Source of the DNA: Paenirhizobium naphthalenivorans | Lineage (GTDB): Bacteria > Pseudomonadota > Alphaproteobacteria > Rhizobiales > Rhizobiaceae | Reading direction: 5' to 3' | Length of the DNA: 64,000 nucleotides | Assembly (NCBI RefSeq): GCF_007992095.1 | Contig: NZ_BJZP01000013.1 | Location: 62,001 to 126,000 of the forward strand | In this document: positions 35,852 through 45,987 of the stretch, piece after piece | How positions within the stretch are numbered: the first letter of the stretch is position 1 | How the letters are laid out: each line of letters begins with the position of its first letter | Notes under the pieces: model-generated | Databases searched by the model: none | What the model was told of the DNA's origin: nothing | Seen by the model: only the letters and a program-made list of their open reading frames with translations | Translations under genes and position numbers: made by a program

Positions 35852-38545
35852 TTGTCCAAATCCATCGACAGCTTCAATTGTCGTTCGACTCTTTCCGTCA
35901 ACGGCAAAGACTATGTCTATTACAGCCTTCCCAAGGCCGAGGCCAACGGCCTGACGGGCGTATCGAAGCTCCCCTACTCGATGAAGGTTCTGCTCGAGAA
36001 CCTGCTTCGCAACGAAGACGGCCGTACGGTAACCAAGAAGGACATCGAGGCGATCGCCGCCTGGCTCGTCGACAAGGGCACCGCTGAAGCGGAAATTGCC
36101 TATCGCCCGGCCCGTGTGCTGATGCAGGACTTCACCGGCGTTCCCGCCGTTGTCGATCTGGCCGCGATGCGCGATGCCATGGTGAACCTTGGTGGCGATC
36201 CGGAAAAGATCAATCCGCTGGTCCCGGTCGATCTCGTCATCGACCACTCGGTCATCGTAGACGAATTCGGCACGCCGCAGGCCTTCGCCCACAACGTCGA
36301 ACACGAATACCAGCGCAACGGCGAGCGCTATCGGTTCCTCAAGTGGGGCCAGCAGGCGTTCAAGAATTTCCGCGTTGTTCCTCCGGGCACCGGCATCTGT
36401 CATCAGGTGAACCTCGAATACCTCGGCCAGACTGTCTGGACGAAGGAAGAAGACGGCGAAACCGTCGCTTATCCGGACACCTGCGTCGGCACCGACTCCC
36501 ATACGACCATGATCAATGGTCTGGGCGTTCTCGGTTGGGGCGTTGGCGGGATCGAGGCTGAAGCTGCCATGCTCGGCCAGCCGGTTTCCATGCTGCTGCC
36601 GGAAGTCATCGGCTTCAAGCTGACCGGCAAGGTCAAGGAAGGCGTCACCGCAACCGACCTCGTTCTGACTGTCGTTCAGATGCTGCGCAAGAAGGGTGTT
36701 GTCTCCAAGTTCGTCGAGTTCTTTGGCCCCGGCCTTGATTCGATGTCGCTTGCCGACCGCGCCACCATCGGCAACATGGGTCCGGAATATGGCGCGACCT
36801 GCGGCTTCTTCCCGGTCGATGGCGAAACCATCAACTATCTCAACATGTCGGGCCGCACGAAGGACCGTATTGCCCTCGTCGAAGCCTATTCCAAGGCTCA
36901 GGGTATGTGGCGCGAAGGCGACGGTTCCGACCTGGTCTTCACCGACACGCTGGAACTCGATCTCGGCGATGTTGTGCCATCCATGGCCGGCCCGAAGCGT
37001 CCAGAAGGTCGTCTGCCGCTCGAAACCATCGCTCCGAACTTCGCCACCGCTCTTGAGAACGACTACAAGAAGCCGGGTCAGATCGACACGCGTTACGCCG
37101 TCGAAGGCACCGATTATGACCTCGGCCATGGCGACGTCTGCATCGCCGCCATCACGTCGTGCACCAACACCTCGAACCCGAGCGTCCTGATCGCTGCCGG
37201 CCTTCTCGCCCGCAACGCCGCCGCCAAGGGCCTGAAGTCCAAGCCGTGGGTCAAGACCTCGCTGGCTCCGGGATCGCAGGTCGTCGGCGAATACCTCGCC
37301 AAGTCCGGCCTGCAGGCCGAACTCGACAAGCTCGGCTTCAACCTCGTCGGCTACGGCTGCACGACCTGCATCGGCAACTCCGGCCCGCTGCCGGCGCCGA
37401 TCTCGAAGACGATCAACGACAAGGGCCTGATCACCGCAGGCGTTCTGTCGGGCAACCGCAACTTCGAAGGCCGCATCTCGCCTGACGTTCAGGCCAACTA
37501 TCTGGCTTCGCCACCGCTCGTCGTCGCTTACGCGCTGGCTGGCTCGGTACAGAAGGACCTGACCAAGGAACCGCTCGGCGAAGACCAGAATGGCAACCCG
37601 GTCTACCTCAAGGACATCTGGCCGACCTCGCACGAGATCCAGGAATTCATCCTGAAATACGTCACCCGCGAGCTTTACGAGAGCAAGTATGCCGACGTGT
37701 TCAAGGGCGACGAAAACTGGCAGGCCGTGCAGGTCCCTCCGGGCCAGACCTACGCATGGGACAACAAGTCGACCTATGTGCAGAACCCGCCCTATTTCGT
37801 CGGCATGGGCAAGACGGGCTCTGGCGTGAGCAACATCGTCAACGCCCGTGTCCTCGGCCTGTTCGGAGACAAGATCACCACCGACCACATCTCCCCGGCT
37901 GGTTCGATCAAGGCGGCGTCTCCGGCCGGTGCCTACCTGTTGGAAAATGGCGTCGGCGTCGCCGACTTCAACCAATACGGCACGCGTCGTGGTAACCACG
38001 AAGTGATGATGCGCGGCACGTTTGCCAATATCCGCATCCGCAACCACATGCTCGGCCCGAACGGCAAGGAAGGTGGCTACACCATCCACTATCCGTCGAA
38101 GGAGGAAATGTCGATCTACGACGCGGCCATGAAGTACAAGGCCGAGGGCGTTCCGCTCGTCATCTTCGCCGGCGTCGAATACGGCAATGGCTCGTCGCGT
38201 GACTGGGCCGCAAAGGGCACCAACCTGCTCGGCGTTCGCGCCGTGATCGCCCAGTCCTTCGAGCGCATCCACCGCTCGAACCTGGTCGGCATGGGCGTCA
38301 TCCCCTTCTGCTTCGAGGAAGGCACCACCTGGGCCTCGCTCAACCTGAAGGGCGACGAGACCGTGACGATCGAAGGCCTCGACGGCGAGATCAAGCCGCG
38401 TGAGAAGAAGACCGCCAAGATCACCTATGCCGACGGTTCGGTGAAGGAGATCCCGCTGGTATGCCGCATCGACACGCTTGACGAAGTCACCTACGTCAAC
38501 AACGGCGGGATCCTGCAGACGGTTCTGCGCGACCTCGCCGCTTGA
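35852..38545 (+). CDS. acnA: Aconitate hydratase A
   Basis: TCA-cycle enzyme that isomerises citrate and isocitrate; its apo-form can bind RNA in the IRP1-like family. The 897-aa product has the [4Fe-4S] cysteines in [11 protein letters not shown] (near residue 436) and [12 protein letters not shown] (near 502-505), the active-site segments [21 protein letters not shown], and the swivel domain with [16 protein letters not shown]. It reads from TTG 35852 ([14 protein letters not shown]), which agrees with other rhizobial AcnA N-termini. A strong terminator follows. Confidence 0.96.
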   Translation: MSKSIDSFNCRSTLSVNGKDYVYYSLPKAEANGLTGVSKLPYSMKVLLENLLRNEDGRTVTKKDIEAIAAWLVDKGTAEAEIAYRPARVLMQDFTGVPAVVDLAAMRDAMVNLGGDPEKINPLVPVDLVIDHSVIVDEFGTPQAFAHNVEHEYQRNGERYRFLKWGQQAFKNFRVVPPGTGICHQVNLEYLGQTVWTKEEDGETVAYPDTCVGTDSHTTMINGLGVLGWGVGGIEAEAAMLGQPVSMLLPEVIGFKLTGKVKEGVTATDLVLTVVQMLRKKGVVSKFVEFFGPGLDSMSLADRATIGNMGPEYGATCGFFPVDGETINYLNMSGRTKDRIALVEAYSKAQGMWREGDGSDLVFTDTLELDLGDVVPSMAGPKRPEGRLPLETIAPNFATALENDYKKPGQIDTRYAVEGTDYDLGHGDVCIAAITSCTNTSNPSVLIAAGLLARNAAAKGLKSKPWVKTSLAPGSQVVGEYLAKSGLQAELDKLGFNLVGYGCTTCIGNSGPLPAPISKTINDKGLITAGVLSGNRNFEGRISPDVQANYLASPPLVVAYALAGSVQKDLTKEPLGEDQNGNPVYLKDIWPTSHEIQEFILKYVTRELYESKYADVFKGDENWQAVQVPPGQTYAWDNKSTYVQNPPYFVGMGKTGSGVSNIVNARVLGLFGDKITTDHISPAGSIKAASPAGAYLLENGVGVADFNQYGTRRGNHEVMMRGTFANIRIRNHMLGPNGKEGGYTIHYPSKEEMSIYDAAMKYKAEGVPLVIFAGVEYGNGSSRDWAAKGTNLLGVRAVIAQSFERIHRSNLVGMGVIPFCFEEGTTWASLNLKGDETVTIEGLDGEIKPREKKTAKITYADGSVKEIPLVCRIDTLDEVTYVNNGGILQTVLRDLAA

Positions 38546-38570
38546 TCAAGCGGACGGACAAATGAAGATC

Positions 38571-38602
38571 AGGGCCGCCGGACACTCCCGGCGGCCCTTT
38601 TT
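38571..38602 (+). terminator. Terminator of acnA
   Basis: GGGCCGCCGG-acactc-CCGGCGGCCC, a perfect 10-bp stem followed by TTTTT, 26 bases after the stop codon. Confidence 0.93.
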
Positions 38603-38753
38603 CATGACAGGCCAACCGCAGTGTTGACGCGAGCCTCACCCCATCGTGACTTTGACAGGCACTACGGACGGGCTATTTCATTAGGCGATACAGAAATCGA
38701 TCCGAAGGTTTGCGCAGCGAGCGCCCTCGGCTCTCGTTGAACGGGTTTGCTCC

Positions 38754-39503
38754 ATGATCTCGAGGATACTCTCCGGTCTGGCTTTGAGCTGCACCATCAC
38801 CTTGGCATCCGGCGCCGGCGCCACGGACGCCACAGTGCCCAAAGGCGTGGTCGAGCTGTTCACCTCGCAAGGTTGCAGTTCCTGCCCACCTGCCGACAAG
38901 GCGCTAGAGACCCTGGTGCGTAAGGGCGGCATTGTCGCGCTCTCCTATCATGTGGACTATTGGAACTATCTTGGTTGGGCGGACACGCTAGCCTCTCCGG
39001 AAAACACCGCTCGCCAATATGCCTACGCCCGCAGCCTCGGACGCACGGGGGTTTATACACCGCAGGCCCTAGTCAACGGCCGCGACCATCTCAAGGGCAC
39101 AGATCTCGGCATGATCGAGAGAAAGCTGGACGCTCTGCGCGCCCAGGGCGACGGCCTGACCGTACCGATCAGCGCCAATCGCCGTGGCGACGAACTGTCC
39201 ATCACGGTTGGCGCAGGAAAGGGCAGGGCCGAGGTGGTGATCGTCTATTTTCGCCAGCATCAGACGGTCGAGGTGACGAAAGGCGAGAACACCGGCAAGA
39301 CGATCGATTATGTCAACAGCGTCAGCGATGTGCAATCGGTTGCCATGTGGAACGGAGCGGCGCTTGATCTGACCCTGCCAGCGAAAAAGATCGGCACGGA
39401 TGGGGTCGATGGATGCGCCATTCTTTTGCAATCGACCGGACCGCATGGTGAACCGGCGGCAATCCTCGGCGCCACTGTCTTGACCACTGCAACGAAATTG
39501 TGA
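38754..39503 (+). CDS. DUF1223 thioredoxin-like exported protein
   Basis: The 249-aa product has a signal peptide (MISRILSGLALSCTITLASG) and the DUF1223 fold: VVELFTSQGCSSCPPADKAL with Cys41 and Cys44 (CxxC), then SYHVDYWNYLGWADTLASPENTARQ. The family is thioredoxin-like and secreted, but no reaction is established. It probably has a redox role in the periplasm, inferred from CSSC. It follows acnA but has its own gap and terminator upstream, so it is likely a separate unit. Confidence 0.88.
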   Translation: MISRILSGLALSCTITLASGAGATDATVPKGVVELFTSQGCSSCPPADKALETLVRKGGIVALSYHVDYWNYLGWADTLASPENTARQYAYARSLGRTGVYTPQALVNGRDHLKGTDLGMIERKLDALRAQGDGLTVPISANRRGDELSITVGAGKGRAEVVIVYFRQHQTVEVTKGENTGKTIDYVNSVSDVQSVAMWNGAALDLTLPAKKIGTDGVDGCAILLQSTGPHGEPAAILGATVLTTATKL

Positions 39504-39818
39504 GTCTGGGTGGGTCCGACCTGAAACATTGGGGGGCTGGGGGTAAGGGGTCAATGCACCAGACCGGACCCTCTTGGCATGCTCTTCGCAAGCCAAGAAA
39601 TCCCAATCTCCCGCGAAAATTGGGCGCTGTTTTGTCCAAATTACGGCGTTTCGGCTAAATTGGAGATTGTGACGTTAAGCAGTTTATCTAACACGGCTTT
39701 TCTTTTTTGCTCATCAGGCGCCAGCCTTTGATCTCCGCGAAGTTCTCTCTCTGTTCTTGCCAAATCGCGCATTGTCAGGCAAACCGGGGATCATAGCGAC
39801 CAAGGAAGCCTTCGGCGG
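39504..39818. other. 315-bp gap without a supported gene
   Basis: The region between the DUF1223 gene and the helicase gene has no open frame with a start signal or family match, and no strong hairpin. It should contain the helicase promoter. I see AAGGAAG at 39804-39810 as the ribosome binding site for the next gene. Confidence 0.5.
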
Positions 39819-41882
39819 ATGAACCCAGCACATCTCGAAACGCTGAACGAGCGGCAGCGCAGCGCCGTCGTGCACGGCATCGGGTCAGACGCCGAAAACG
39901 TGAACCGACCGCTGTTGATCATCGCGGGTGCCGGATCGGGCAAGACCAATACGCTGGCGCACCGCGTCGCGCACCTGATCGTCAACGGCGTCGATCCACG
40001 CCGCATCCTGCTGATGACCTTCTCCCGCCGTGCCGCGAGCGAAATGAGCCGCCGCGTCGAGCGCATCTGCAGAAAGGTACTCGGCAACGATGCCGGTGTG
40101 CTGACCGATGCCCTGACCTGGGCCGGGACCTTCCACGGCATCGGCGCACGCATCTTGCGCGACTACGCCTACGAGATCGGCCTCGATCCCGGCTTCACCA
40201 TCCACGACCGCGAGGATTCCGCCGACCTGATGAACCTGATGCGGCACGATCTCGGCCTGTCGAAGATGGAAAGTCGTTTTCCGACCAAGGGCACCTGCCT
40301 TGCCATCTATTCGCGGACGGTGAACTCGGAGACACCGCTTGGTGAGGTGCTGCGGCAAGCCTATCCTTGGTGCGCCACCTGGGAGAAAGAACTGAAGGCG
40401 CTGTTTTCCGCCTACGTCGAGGCGAAACAAGCGCAGAACGTGCTCGATTACGACGACCTTCTGCTCTACTGGGCGCAGACGGTCGGAGATCCGGAACTCG
40501 CGGCCGAAATCGGCGGACGCTTCGACCATGTGCTGGTCGACGAATACCAGGACACCAACCGGCTGCAATCCTCGATCCTGATGGCGATGAAGCCGGGCGG
40601 GTGCGGACTGACGGTGGTTGGCGACGATGCCCAGTCGATCTATTCTTTCCGCGCTGCGACGATCCGCAACATCCTCGACTTCCCAGCAAGCTTCGACCCG
40701 CCTGCCGACATCATCACGCTCGACCGCAATTACCGCTCGACCCAACCGATCCTCGCCGCCGCCAATGGCGTGATCGACCTCGCGCGCGAGCGCTTCACCA
40801 AGAACCTCTGGACAGAACGACAATCGGAGGACCGCCCACGGCTGGTCACGGTGCGGGACGAGGCCGAGCAGGCGAACTATATCGTCGAGCAGATCCTGGA
40901 GAACCGCGAACGGGGCCTCACCCTGAAGGACCAGGCGGTGCTGTTCCGCACGTCCAGCCATTCCGGCCCACTGGAAATCGAGCTGACCCGGCGCAACATC
41001 CCTTTCGTCAAGTTCGGCGGGCTGAAATTTCTCGACGCCGCGCATGTCAAGGATCTACTGGCGGCGCTGCGCTTCGCCCAGAACCCGCGCGACAAGGTGG
41101 CTGGCTTCCGCTTGATGCAACTGCTACCAGGCGTCGGCCCGCAGACGGCGTCAAAGATCCTCGACGCCATCGCCGCCGATCCGCACCCGCTGGCCGCACT
41201 GGCCGAAATCCCGCCTCCGCCGCGCACCGGTGACGACTGGGGCAAGTTCGTCGATATGCTGTCCGAAATGGGCCGGGGCGGATGGCCGGGCGAGATCGAG
41301 ATCGCGCGGCTGTGGTACGAGCCGCATCTCGACCGCCTCCACGACGACGCCGAGACCCGCAAGGCCGATTTGCTCCAGCTCGGCCAGATCGCATCCGGCT
41401 ACGGCTCGCGCGAGCGCTTCCTTACGGAACTGACACTTGACCCGCCGGATGCCACCAGCGACCAGGCGGGCGTGCCGCTGCTTGACGAGGACTATCTGAT
41501 CCTCTCCACCATCCATTCTGCCAAGGGGCAGGAATGGAAATCGGTCTTCATGCTGAATTGTGTCGATGGCTGCATTCCCTCCGATCTTTCGGTCGGGACA
41601 ACCGCAGAGATCGAGGAGGAACGACGCCTGCTCTACGTGGCGATGACGCGGGCCAAAGACAGCCTGCATCTGACCGTTCCACAGCGCTTCTTCACCTACG
41701 GCCAGAACGCGCAAGGGGACCGGCATGTCTATGCCGCGCGCACCCGCTTCATTCCGGCGACCCTGTTGCAGTTTTTCGAAACAGCCACATGGCCGGTGGC
41801 GCAACCATCGGCGCCGGGCACGCGAGACGCCCGGCAGATCCGTCTGGATGTCGGTGCCCGCATGCGCGGCATGTGGAACTGA
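39819..41882 (+). CDS. UvrD/Rep-type ATP-dependent DNA helicase
   Basis: A 687-aa superfamily 1A 3'-5' helicase. Motif Q/I: NERQRSAVV and Walker A GAGSGKTNT (37-45). Motif II DEYQDTNR is near residue 242, motif III GDDAQSIYSFRAA, motif IV LDRNYRSTQPIL, motif V STIHSAKGQEW and motif VI VAMTRAKDSLHL. It differs from canonical UvrD (about 720 aa): it lacks the long C-terminal region, and the 2B part is compact. It may be a second, accessory UvrD-like enzyme, as many rhizobia have. AAGGAAG precedes ATG 39819. It stands alone and faces the sugar cluster convergently. Confidence 0.9.
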   Translation: MNPAHLETLNERQRSAVVHGIGSDAENVNRPLLIIAGAGSGKTNTLAHRVAHLIVNGVDPRRILLMTFSRRAASEMSRRVERICRKVLGNDAGVLTDALTWAGTFHGIGARILRDYAYEIGLDPGFTIHDREDSADLMNLMRHDLGLSKMESRFPTKGTCLAIYSRTVNSETPLGEVLRQAYPWCATWEKELKALFSAYVEAKQAQNVLDYDDLLLYWAQTVGDPELAAEIGGRFDHVLVDEYQDTNRLQSSILMAMKPGGCGLTVVGDDAQSIYSFRAATIRNILDFPASFDPPADIITLDRNYRSTQPILAAANGVIDLARERFTKNLWTERQSEDRPRLVTVRDEAEQANYIVEQILENRERGLTLKDQAVLFRTSSHSGPLEIELTRRNIPFVKFGGLKFLDAAHVKDLLAALRFAQNPRDKVAGFRLMQLLPGVGPQTASKILDAIAADPHPLAALAEIPPPPRTGDDWGKFVDMLSEMGRGGWPGEIEIARLWYEPHLDRLHDDAETRKADLLQLGQIASGYGSRERFLTELTLDPPDATSDQAGVPLLDEDYLILSTIHSAKGQEWKSVFMLNCVDGCIPSDLSVGTTAEIEEERRLLYVAMTRAKDSLHLTVPQRFFTYGQNAQGDRHVYAARTRFIPATLLQFFETATWPVAQPSAPGTRDARQIRLDVGARMRGMWN

Positions 41883-41927
41883 ACGGGGCGTCACCGCGCG
41901 ACAGCCCGTTTGAGCATGAGGTGAAAT

Positions 41928-42566
41928 TCAGACCGATACGGCGGTGTCGTAGGCGGCAACGGTCCGCTCTGCCTTTTCGGAGACGGCCGCCGCGCTATCG
42001 CCCGGCTTGTAGAGGCTGGAGCCAAGGCCGAAGCAGGTGACGCCAACCTTGAGATAAGCGGCGAAGTCGGTCTGCGACACGCCGCCCACGGCACCGATCG
42101 GCAAGCCTGGCGGCAGGATGGCGCGGATAGCGTTGATACCCTGAGGACCGAGCACGCTTGCGGGGAAGAACTTGAGCGCCCCCGCCCCCGCCTTGGCCGC
42201 CCGCAACGCCTCGGTCGCGGTAAAGACGCCCGGCATGGTGACCATGCCATGCTGGACAGCGCGCTGAATGACAGCCGGCTCGACATTGGGCGTCACCAGG
42301 AGATCGCCGCCAACGTCCCTTAGCCGGTCGACCTGTTCAACCTCGAGCACGGTGCCGGCACCGATCAGGCAGGATGGTGGCGCGAGACGCCGCGCCTTCT
42401 CGATCGAGGCAAAGGGCTCCGGCGAATTGAGAGGTACCTCAATCGCTTCAAATCCGGCTTCCACCAGCGCATCGACCACGCCCTCGATCTCCTCAGGCCC
42501 GATGCCGCGCAAGATGGCGACGAGATTACGCTTGAGCATCGGCCAGCCGACGGAGGAATGGTTCAT
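41928..42566 (-). CDS. dgoA: 2-dehydro-3-deoxy-6-phosphogalactonate aldolase
   Basis: Cleaves KDPGal to pyruvate and glyceraldehyde 3-phosphate, the last step of the De Ley-Doudoroff galactose route. The 212-aa class I aldolase has the Schiff-base Lys in LKFFPAS (Lys132), the general-base Glu in AIEVPLNSP, and phosphate-binding GAVGGVSQ. It belongs to the KDPG/KDPGal aldolase family; linkage to a dgoK-type kinase and a galactose dehydrogenase favours the galactonate substrate. Its ATG overlaps the kinase stop by 4 bases. Confidence 0.92.
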   Translation of the reverse strand: MNHSSVGWPMLKRNLVAILRGIGPEEIEGVVDALVEAGFEAIEVPLNSPEPFASIEKARRLAPPSCLIGAGTVLEVEQVDRLRDVGGDLLVTPNVEPAVIQRAVQHGMVTMPGVFTATEALRAAKAGAGALKFFPASVLGPQGINAIRAILPPGLPIGAVGGVSQTDFAAYLKVGVTCFGLGSSLYKPGDSAAAVSEKAERTVAAYDTAVSV

Positions 42567-43498
42567 GGCGCGAACTCCGCGAAACGATGGGGAAAGAGAG
42601 CCTTGGCTGCGGCAAACAGGCCCGAACGGACCAGTTCGCCGCCGTCGAGCGATACGGGCTCGGCGCCGGCGAGAATGAGCGCCGCAGCATAAAGCTCGGT
42701 CAGCGCGCCGCTGCCGATCAATTGCACACGCCGGCTTTCGTCGAGTCGAGACCGCATGGCGGCGATTTCGGCGCCAAGCAGCAGCCCGGAGAGGCGCGAA
42801 GCGGCGCTCGATTCGTCGGCGCCCGAGAGAAGAGCCTGTGCCCGGATCGAGAACAGGCGGGTGGTCAGACTGAAATCGGTGGAAAGAGCTTCCTCCACCG
42901 CCTGGCGGAAGGCGGGGTGCCCAGCTGCGGCGCGGCCCTCGCCGATCGACAGGCGCAAAATTGATTGCCGGCTAACCAGTTGGAACAACTCACCCGTCAT
43001 GACAGTGGTAAAGCGGCTGATCCGGCCGCCTTCCAACGATACCCATTTCGAATGGGTGCCGGGCAGGCAGAACAGGGCGTCACAAAGTCCGCCCGCGACG
43101 GCACCGAGAAGCTGGGTCTCTTCGCCGCGCATCACGTCTTCCGCACCCGCGCTGCGCTGGCAAACACCGGGCAGAATGCGAACGTCACGCCCAATGCCGG
43201 GCGCGCATACGGCTTTACGATAAAGGTCGATCAGACCCGCCGGTGCTTCGGCATAGGGGGCCTCGACCCAGCCAGCGCGCGCGCCAGCCATGCCAGCGAC
43301 GACCACCGGCAGGTCGGGACCGGCGCCGAGCGCGGCAAGATGTGCCTCCAGAACGCCAGCGAAACGATCTGACGTCAGGGTCCCCATGCCTTCCGGAGAA
43401 TGGCGGTCACCGAGCACGCCAGCTGCGGCATCGACCAACCAAACGCGCAGATTGCTCGTTCCCCAGTCGACCAGTGCCACCGCAGCTTGCGTGCTCAT
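42563..43498 (-). CDS. dgoK: 2-dehydro-3-deoxygalactonokinase
   Basis: Phosphorylates 2-dehydro-3-deoxygalactonate to KDPGal for DgoA. The 311-aa product has an actin-like ATPase fold, with the phosphate-1 motif AVALVDWGTSNLRVWLVD at the N-terminus, VVAGMAGARAGWVEAPY in the middle, and FCLPGTHSKWVSLEGGRI as the acid/substrate region. ATG 43498 (MSTQAAVA) gives the family length (about 290-310); the longer frame to 43750 overlaps the aldehyde dehydrogenase. It lies between the dehydrogenase and dgoA in one minus-strand unit. Confidence 0.93.
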   Translation of the reverse strand: MSTQAAVALVDWGTSNLRVWLVDAAAGVLGDRHSPEGMGTLTSDRFAGVLEAHLAALGAGPDLPVVVAGMAGARAGWVEAPYAEAPAGLIDLYRKAVCAPGIGRDVRILPGVCQRSAGAEDVMRGEETQLLGAVAGGLCDALFCLPGTHSKWVSLEGGRISRFTTVMTGELFQLVSRQSILRLSIGEGRAAAGHPAFRQAVEEALSTDFSLTTRLFSIRAQALLSGADESSAASRLSGLLLGAEIAAMRSRLDESRRVQLIGSGALTELYAAALILAGAEPVSLDGGELVRSGLFAAAKALFPHRFAEFAP

Positions 43499-43511
43499 GC
43501 CGGAACGGTCC

Positions 43512-45026
43512 TTAACGCAGGTCTGCCGGGAGCAAGGCCACCGGGATGTCCTGATAGCAGACCGGTCGCAGGAAGCGACGAATGGCCATCGTGCCGACCG
43601 AGGTCGCGCCGAAGTTGGTGGAAGCCGGGTAGGGGCCGCCGTGTACCATGGAATCAGCAACTTCGACGCCGGTCGGGAAGCCGTTGGCGAGCAAGCGGCC
43701 AGCCTTGCGTTCGAGGATCGGCAGGAGCTTGGCGCCAAGCGCCTCGTCACCGGCTTCGAGATGAAGTGACGCCGTCAGCTGGCCTTCGAGGCTGCGAGCG
43801 ACCGCCAGCATTTCATCCGTGTCCGAGACCGTGACGATCATGCCGAGCGGGCCGAACACTTCCTCGCCCAACGCGTAGTTGGAGAGCCATTCCTTGCCTG
43901 TCGTGGCAAACAGGTAGGGCGTCGCATTGCGCAGATCGCAGGTCGAGGTGAGAACCGAACGGACACCTTCGACCGAAGCGATCTTTGTCGCACCCTTGCG
44001 ATAGGCATCGGCAATGCCCTCGGTGAGCATGATCTGCGGGGCAACAGTGGAGAGCGCCTCCTCGGCGGTCTTGGCGAAAGCGTCGGCGGTCTCGCCTGCG
44101 ATCACGACGACAACACCCGGATTGGTGCAGAATTGACCGGCGCCCATGGTGAGTGAACCAACCCAGCCTTTAGCGATTGCCGCGCCGCGCGCAGCCATGG
44201 CTTCCGGCAGCAGGAACATCGGATTGACCGCGCCGAGTTCGCCGAAGAAGGGGATGGGCTCAGGACGCTGGGCGCAGAGGTCAAACAGAGCCCGGCCGCC
44301 GCCTAGTGAACCGGTAAAGCCGATCGCCTTGATCAGCGGATGCTGGACAAGCGCGGTGCCGACTTCACGACGGCCGCCCTGGACCAGCGAGAAGACGCCC
44401 GGATGAACACCGCAACGCTTGATAGCGGCATCAATCGCGGCCGCAATGATTTCCGCCGTTCCCGGATGTGCCTCGTGGCCCTTGACCACGACCGGGCAAC
44501 CCGCAGCCAGCGCCGAGGCCGTGTCGCCGCCGGCGGTCGAGAAGGCCAGCGGAAAATTGGAGGCACCGAACACGCCGACCGGGCCGATCGGCCGCTGCAT
44601 CAGCTTGAGGTCCGGCCGAGGCAACGGCTGGCGATCCGGCAAGGCCGGATCATGGCGGCGATCGAGATAATCGCCCTTGAGGATATGCGAGGCAAACAGG
44701 CGCAACTGACCGACGGTGCGGCCGCGCTCGCCAACAAGGCGCGCCTTGGGAAGGCCAGTCTCGCCGGAACCGATTTCGGTGATGTCGTCGCCGCGCGCGT
44801 CGATTTCCTCTGCGATGGCTTCAAGGAACGCGGCGCGTTCTTCGCGGCTGGAATAGCCGTAGCTTTCGAAAGCCTCTTCCGCGGCACGCACGGCCGCATC
44901 TACCAGATCCGCCGAACCGAGGGAGAAATTCCGCACCGGACCTTCCGCGGGCGAAGATGAGAAAGTCTCGCTGCCCGCCACCCAACGGCCGGCGATCAGA
45001 TGCTTTCCGGTAAATTCATAAGCCAT
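43512..45026 (-). CDS. 2-oxoglutarate semialdehyde (NADP) dehydrogenase
   Basis: A 504-aa aldehyde dehydrogenase of the KGSADH/ketoglutaric semialdehyde branch. The catalytic Cys is in GAGQFCTNPG (near residue 298), the Glu in FGELGAVNP and the cofactor motif in VGVFGASNFPLAF. In the non-phosphorylating L-arabinose (or D-xylose) pathway, this enzyme makes 2-oxoglutarate. It lies in a sugar-acid cluster downstream of a sugar 1-dehydrogenase. Substrate is inferred from the context and from the branch-specific motifs; other aldehydes are possible. Confidence 0.82.
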   Translation of the reverse strand: MAYEFTGKHLIAGRWVAGSETFSSSPAEGPVRNFSLGSADLVDAAVRAAEEAFESYGYSSREERAAFLEAIAEEIDARGDDITEIGSGETGLPKARLVGERGRTVGQLRLFASHILKGDYLDRRHDPALPDRQPLPRPDLKLMQRPIGPVGVFGASNFPLAFSTAGGDTASALAAGCPVVVKGHEAHPGTAEIIAAAIDAAIKRCGVHPGVFSLVQGGRREVGTALVQHPLIKAIGFTGSLGGGRALFDLCAQRPEPIPFFGELGAVNPMFLLPEAMAARGAAIAKGWVGSLTMGAGQFCTNPGVVVVIAGETADAFAKTAEEALSTVAPQIMLTEGIADAYRKGATKIASVEGVRSVLTSTCDLRNATPYLFATTGKEWLSNYALGEEVFGPLGMIVTVSDTDEMLAVARSLEGQLTASLHLEAGDEALGAKLLPILERKAGRLLANGFPTGVEVADSMVHGGPYPASTNFGATSVGTMAIRRFLRPVCYQDIPVALLPADLR

Positions 45027-45047
45027 GGCAAATATCCCTATTGTCTA

Positions 45048-45977
45048 TCAGTCTTCGAAGGCCTCGACCTCGAGGCGCTCTCCGCACAGGAAGGCGTCCG
45101 CCACCAGGCGGAGCGGCTGGAAATCGACGTCGCTCTCGCGCGCCCGGATGAGCGTTGCGAAGCGTTCGTAGATACCGGCATATTCGCGGTCGGGTCCAGC
45201 CGACTTTTCAATACCGTCAATAAACAGTTCGGCACCGCCGCTGGAAAGGCGCAACGTGCTCTGATCGGTCTGCACGGTGATGTCCCAGGTCTGTGGACCT
45301 TCCTGGCGCCAGTCGAACTCGGCAACGATCGGCGCGCCGGAAAACGTGCGCATGGCGATCTCGGCGGCAATGGGCTGCCTGCGGTTGGCCGGAAAGGAAA
45401 GACGGGCGTTTTCGACGAGAATCCGGCCCGGCACGATGGCAGTCAGGATCGAAAGCGCATTGATGCCGGGATCGAAGACGCCAAATCCGCCCGGCTCCCA
45501 GATCCACGCCTGACCAGGATGCCAGCGACGCACATCTTCCTTCCATACGATCGATATGGAGCGGATCGCCCGGCCGGCAAGCCATGTCTTCGCCGGCTCA
45601 ACACCGAGCGCAAAGCGTGAGTGCCAGGTGGCGAACAGCGTAACGCCGGCCTTGGCGGCAAGCTCGGCCAGCGCCTCGGCCTCGCCAAGCGTGGTCGCCG
45701 GTGGCTTCTCCATCAGCACGTCATGGCCGGCGGCGATCGCCTTTCTGGCCATGTCGAAGCGAACCTCTGGCGGCGTGCACAGCGAGACCGCACGGATAGC
45801 CGGACGGCTGGCGAGGAAAGCATCGAAATCCTCGTGGTTTTCGATGCCCTCGACCTTGCCGTGGCGGCTGACCGCCGCCTTCAGGTCGAAATCGGCACCT
45901 GCGGCAACCGAAGGAATATGCTGGTCGCGAGCGATCTTGCCGATACCGACGAGGGCAAGTGAAATGCGGTCTGTCAT
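45048..45977 (-). CDS. Aldose 1-dehydrogenase (L-arabinose/D-galactose), Gfo/Idh/MocA family
   Basis: Oxidises the sugar at C1 to the aldonolactone with NAD(P). The 309-aa product has a Rossmann start (MTDRISLALVGIGKIARDQHI), the EKPPATTLGEAEAL motif and WHSRFALGVEPAKTWL with the catalytic-site region. The segment VWKEDVRRWHPGQAWIWEPG is very close to the Azospirillum AraA L-arabinose dehydrogenase as I remember it. The frame is open to 46166 but ATG 45977 is the family start. The gene is the first step for both sugars in the cluster; no lactonase gene is next to it. Confidence 0.88.
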   Translation of the reverse strand: MTDRISLALVGIGKIARDQHIPSVAAGADFDLKAAVSRHGKVEGIENHEDFDAFLASRPAIRAVSLCTPPEVRFDMARKAIAAGHDVLMEKPPATTLGEAEALAELAAKAGVTLFATWHSRFALGVEPAKTWLAGRAIRSISIVWKEDVRRWHPGQAWIWEPGGFGVFDPGINALSILTAIVPGRILVENARLSFPANRRQPIAAEIAMRTFSGAPIVAEFDWRQEGPQTWDITVQTDQSTLRLSSGGAELFIDGIEKSAGPDREYAGIYERFATLIRARESDVDFQPLRLVADAFLCGERLEVEAFED

Positions 45978-45987
45978 GGCCGGTCCC

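Noticed and set aside
35846-38272. 808-codon minus-strand frame opposite acnA
   Set aside because: It lies entirely over acnA, has no start signal, and its composition is typical of an antisense shadow.
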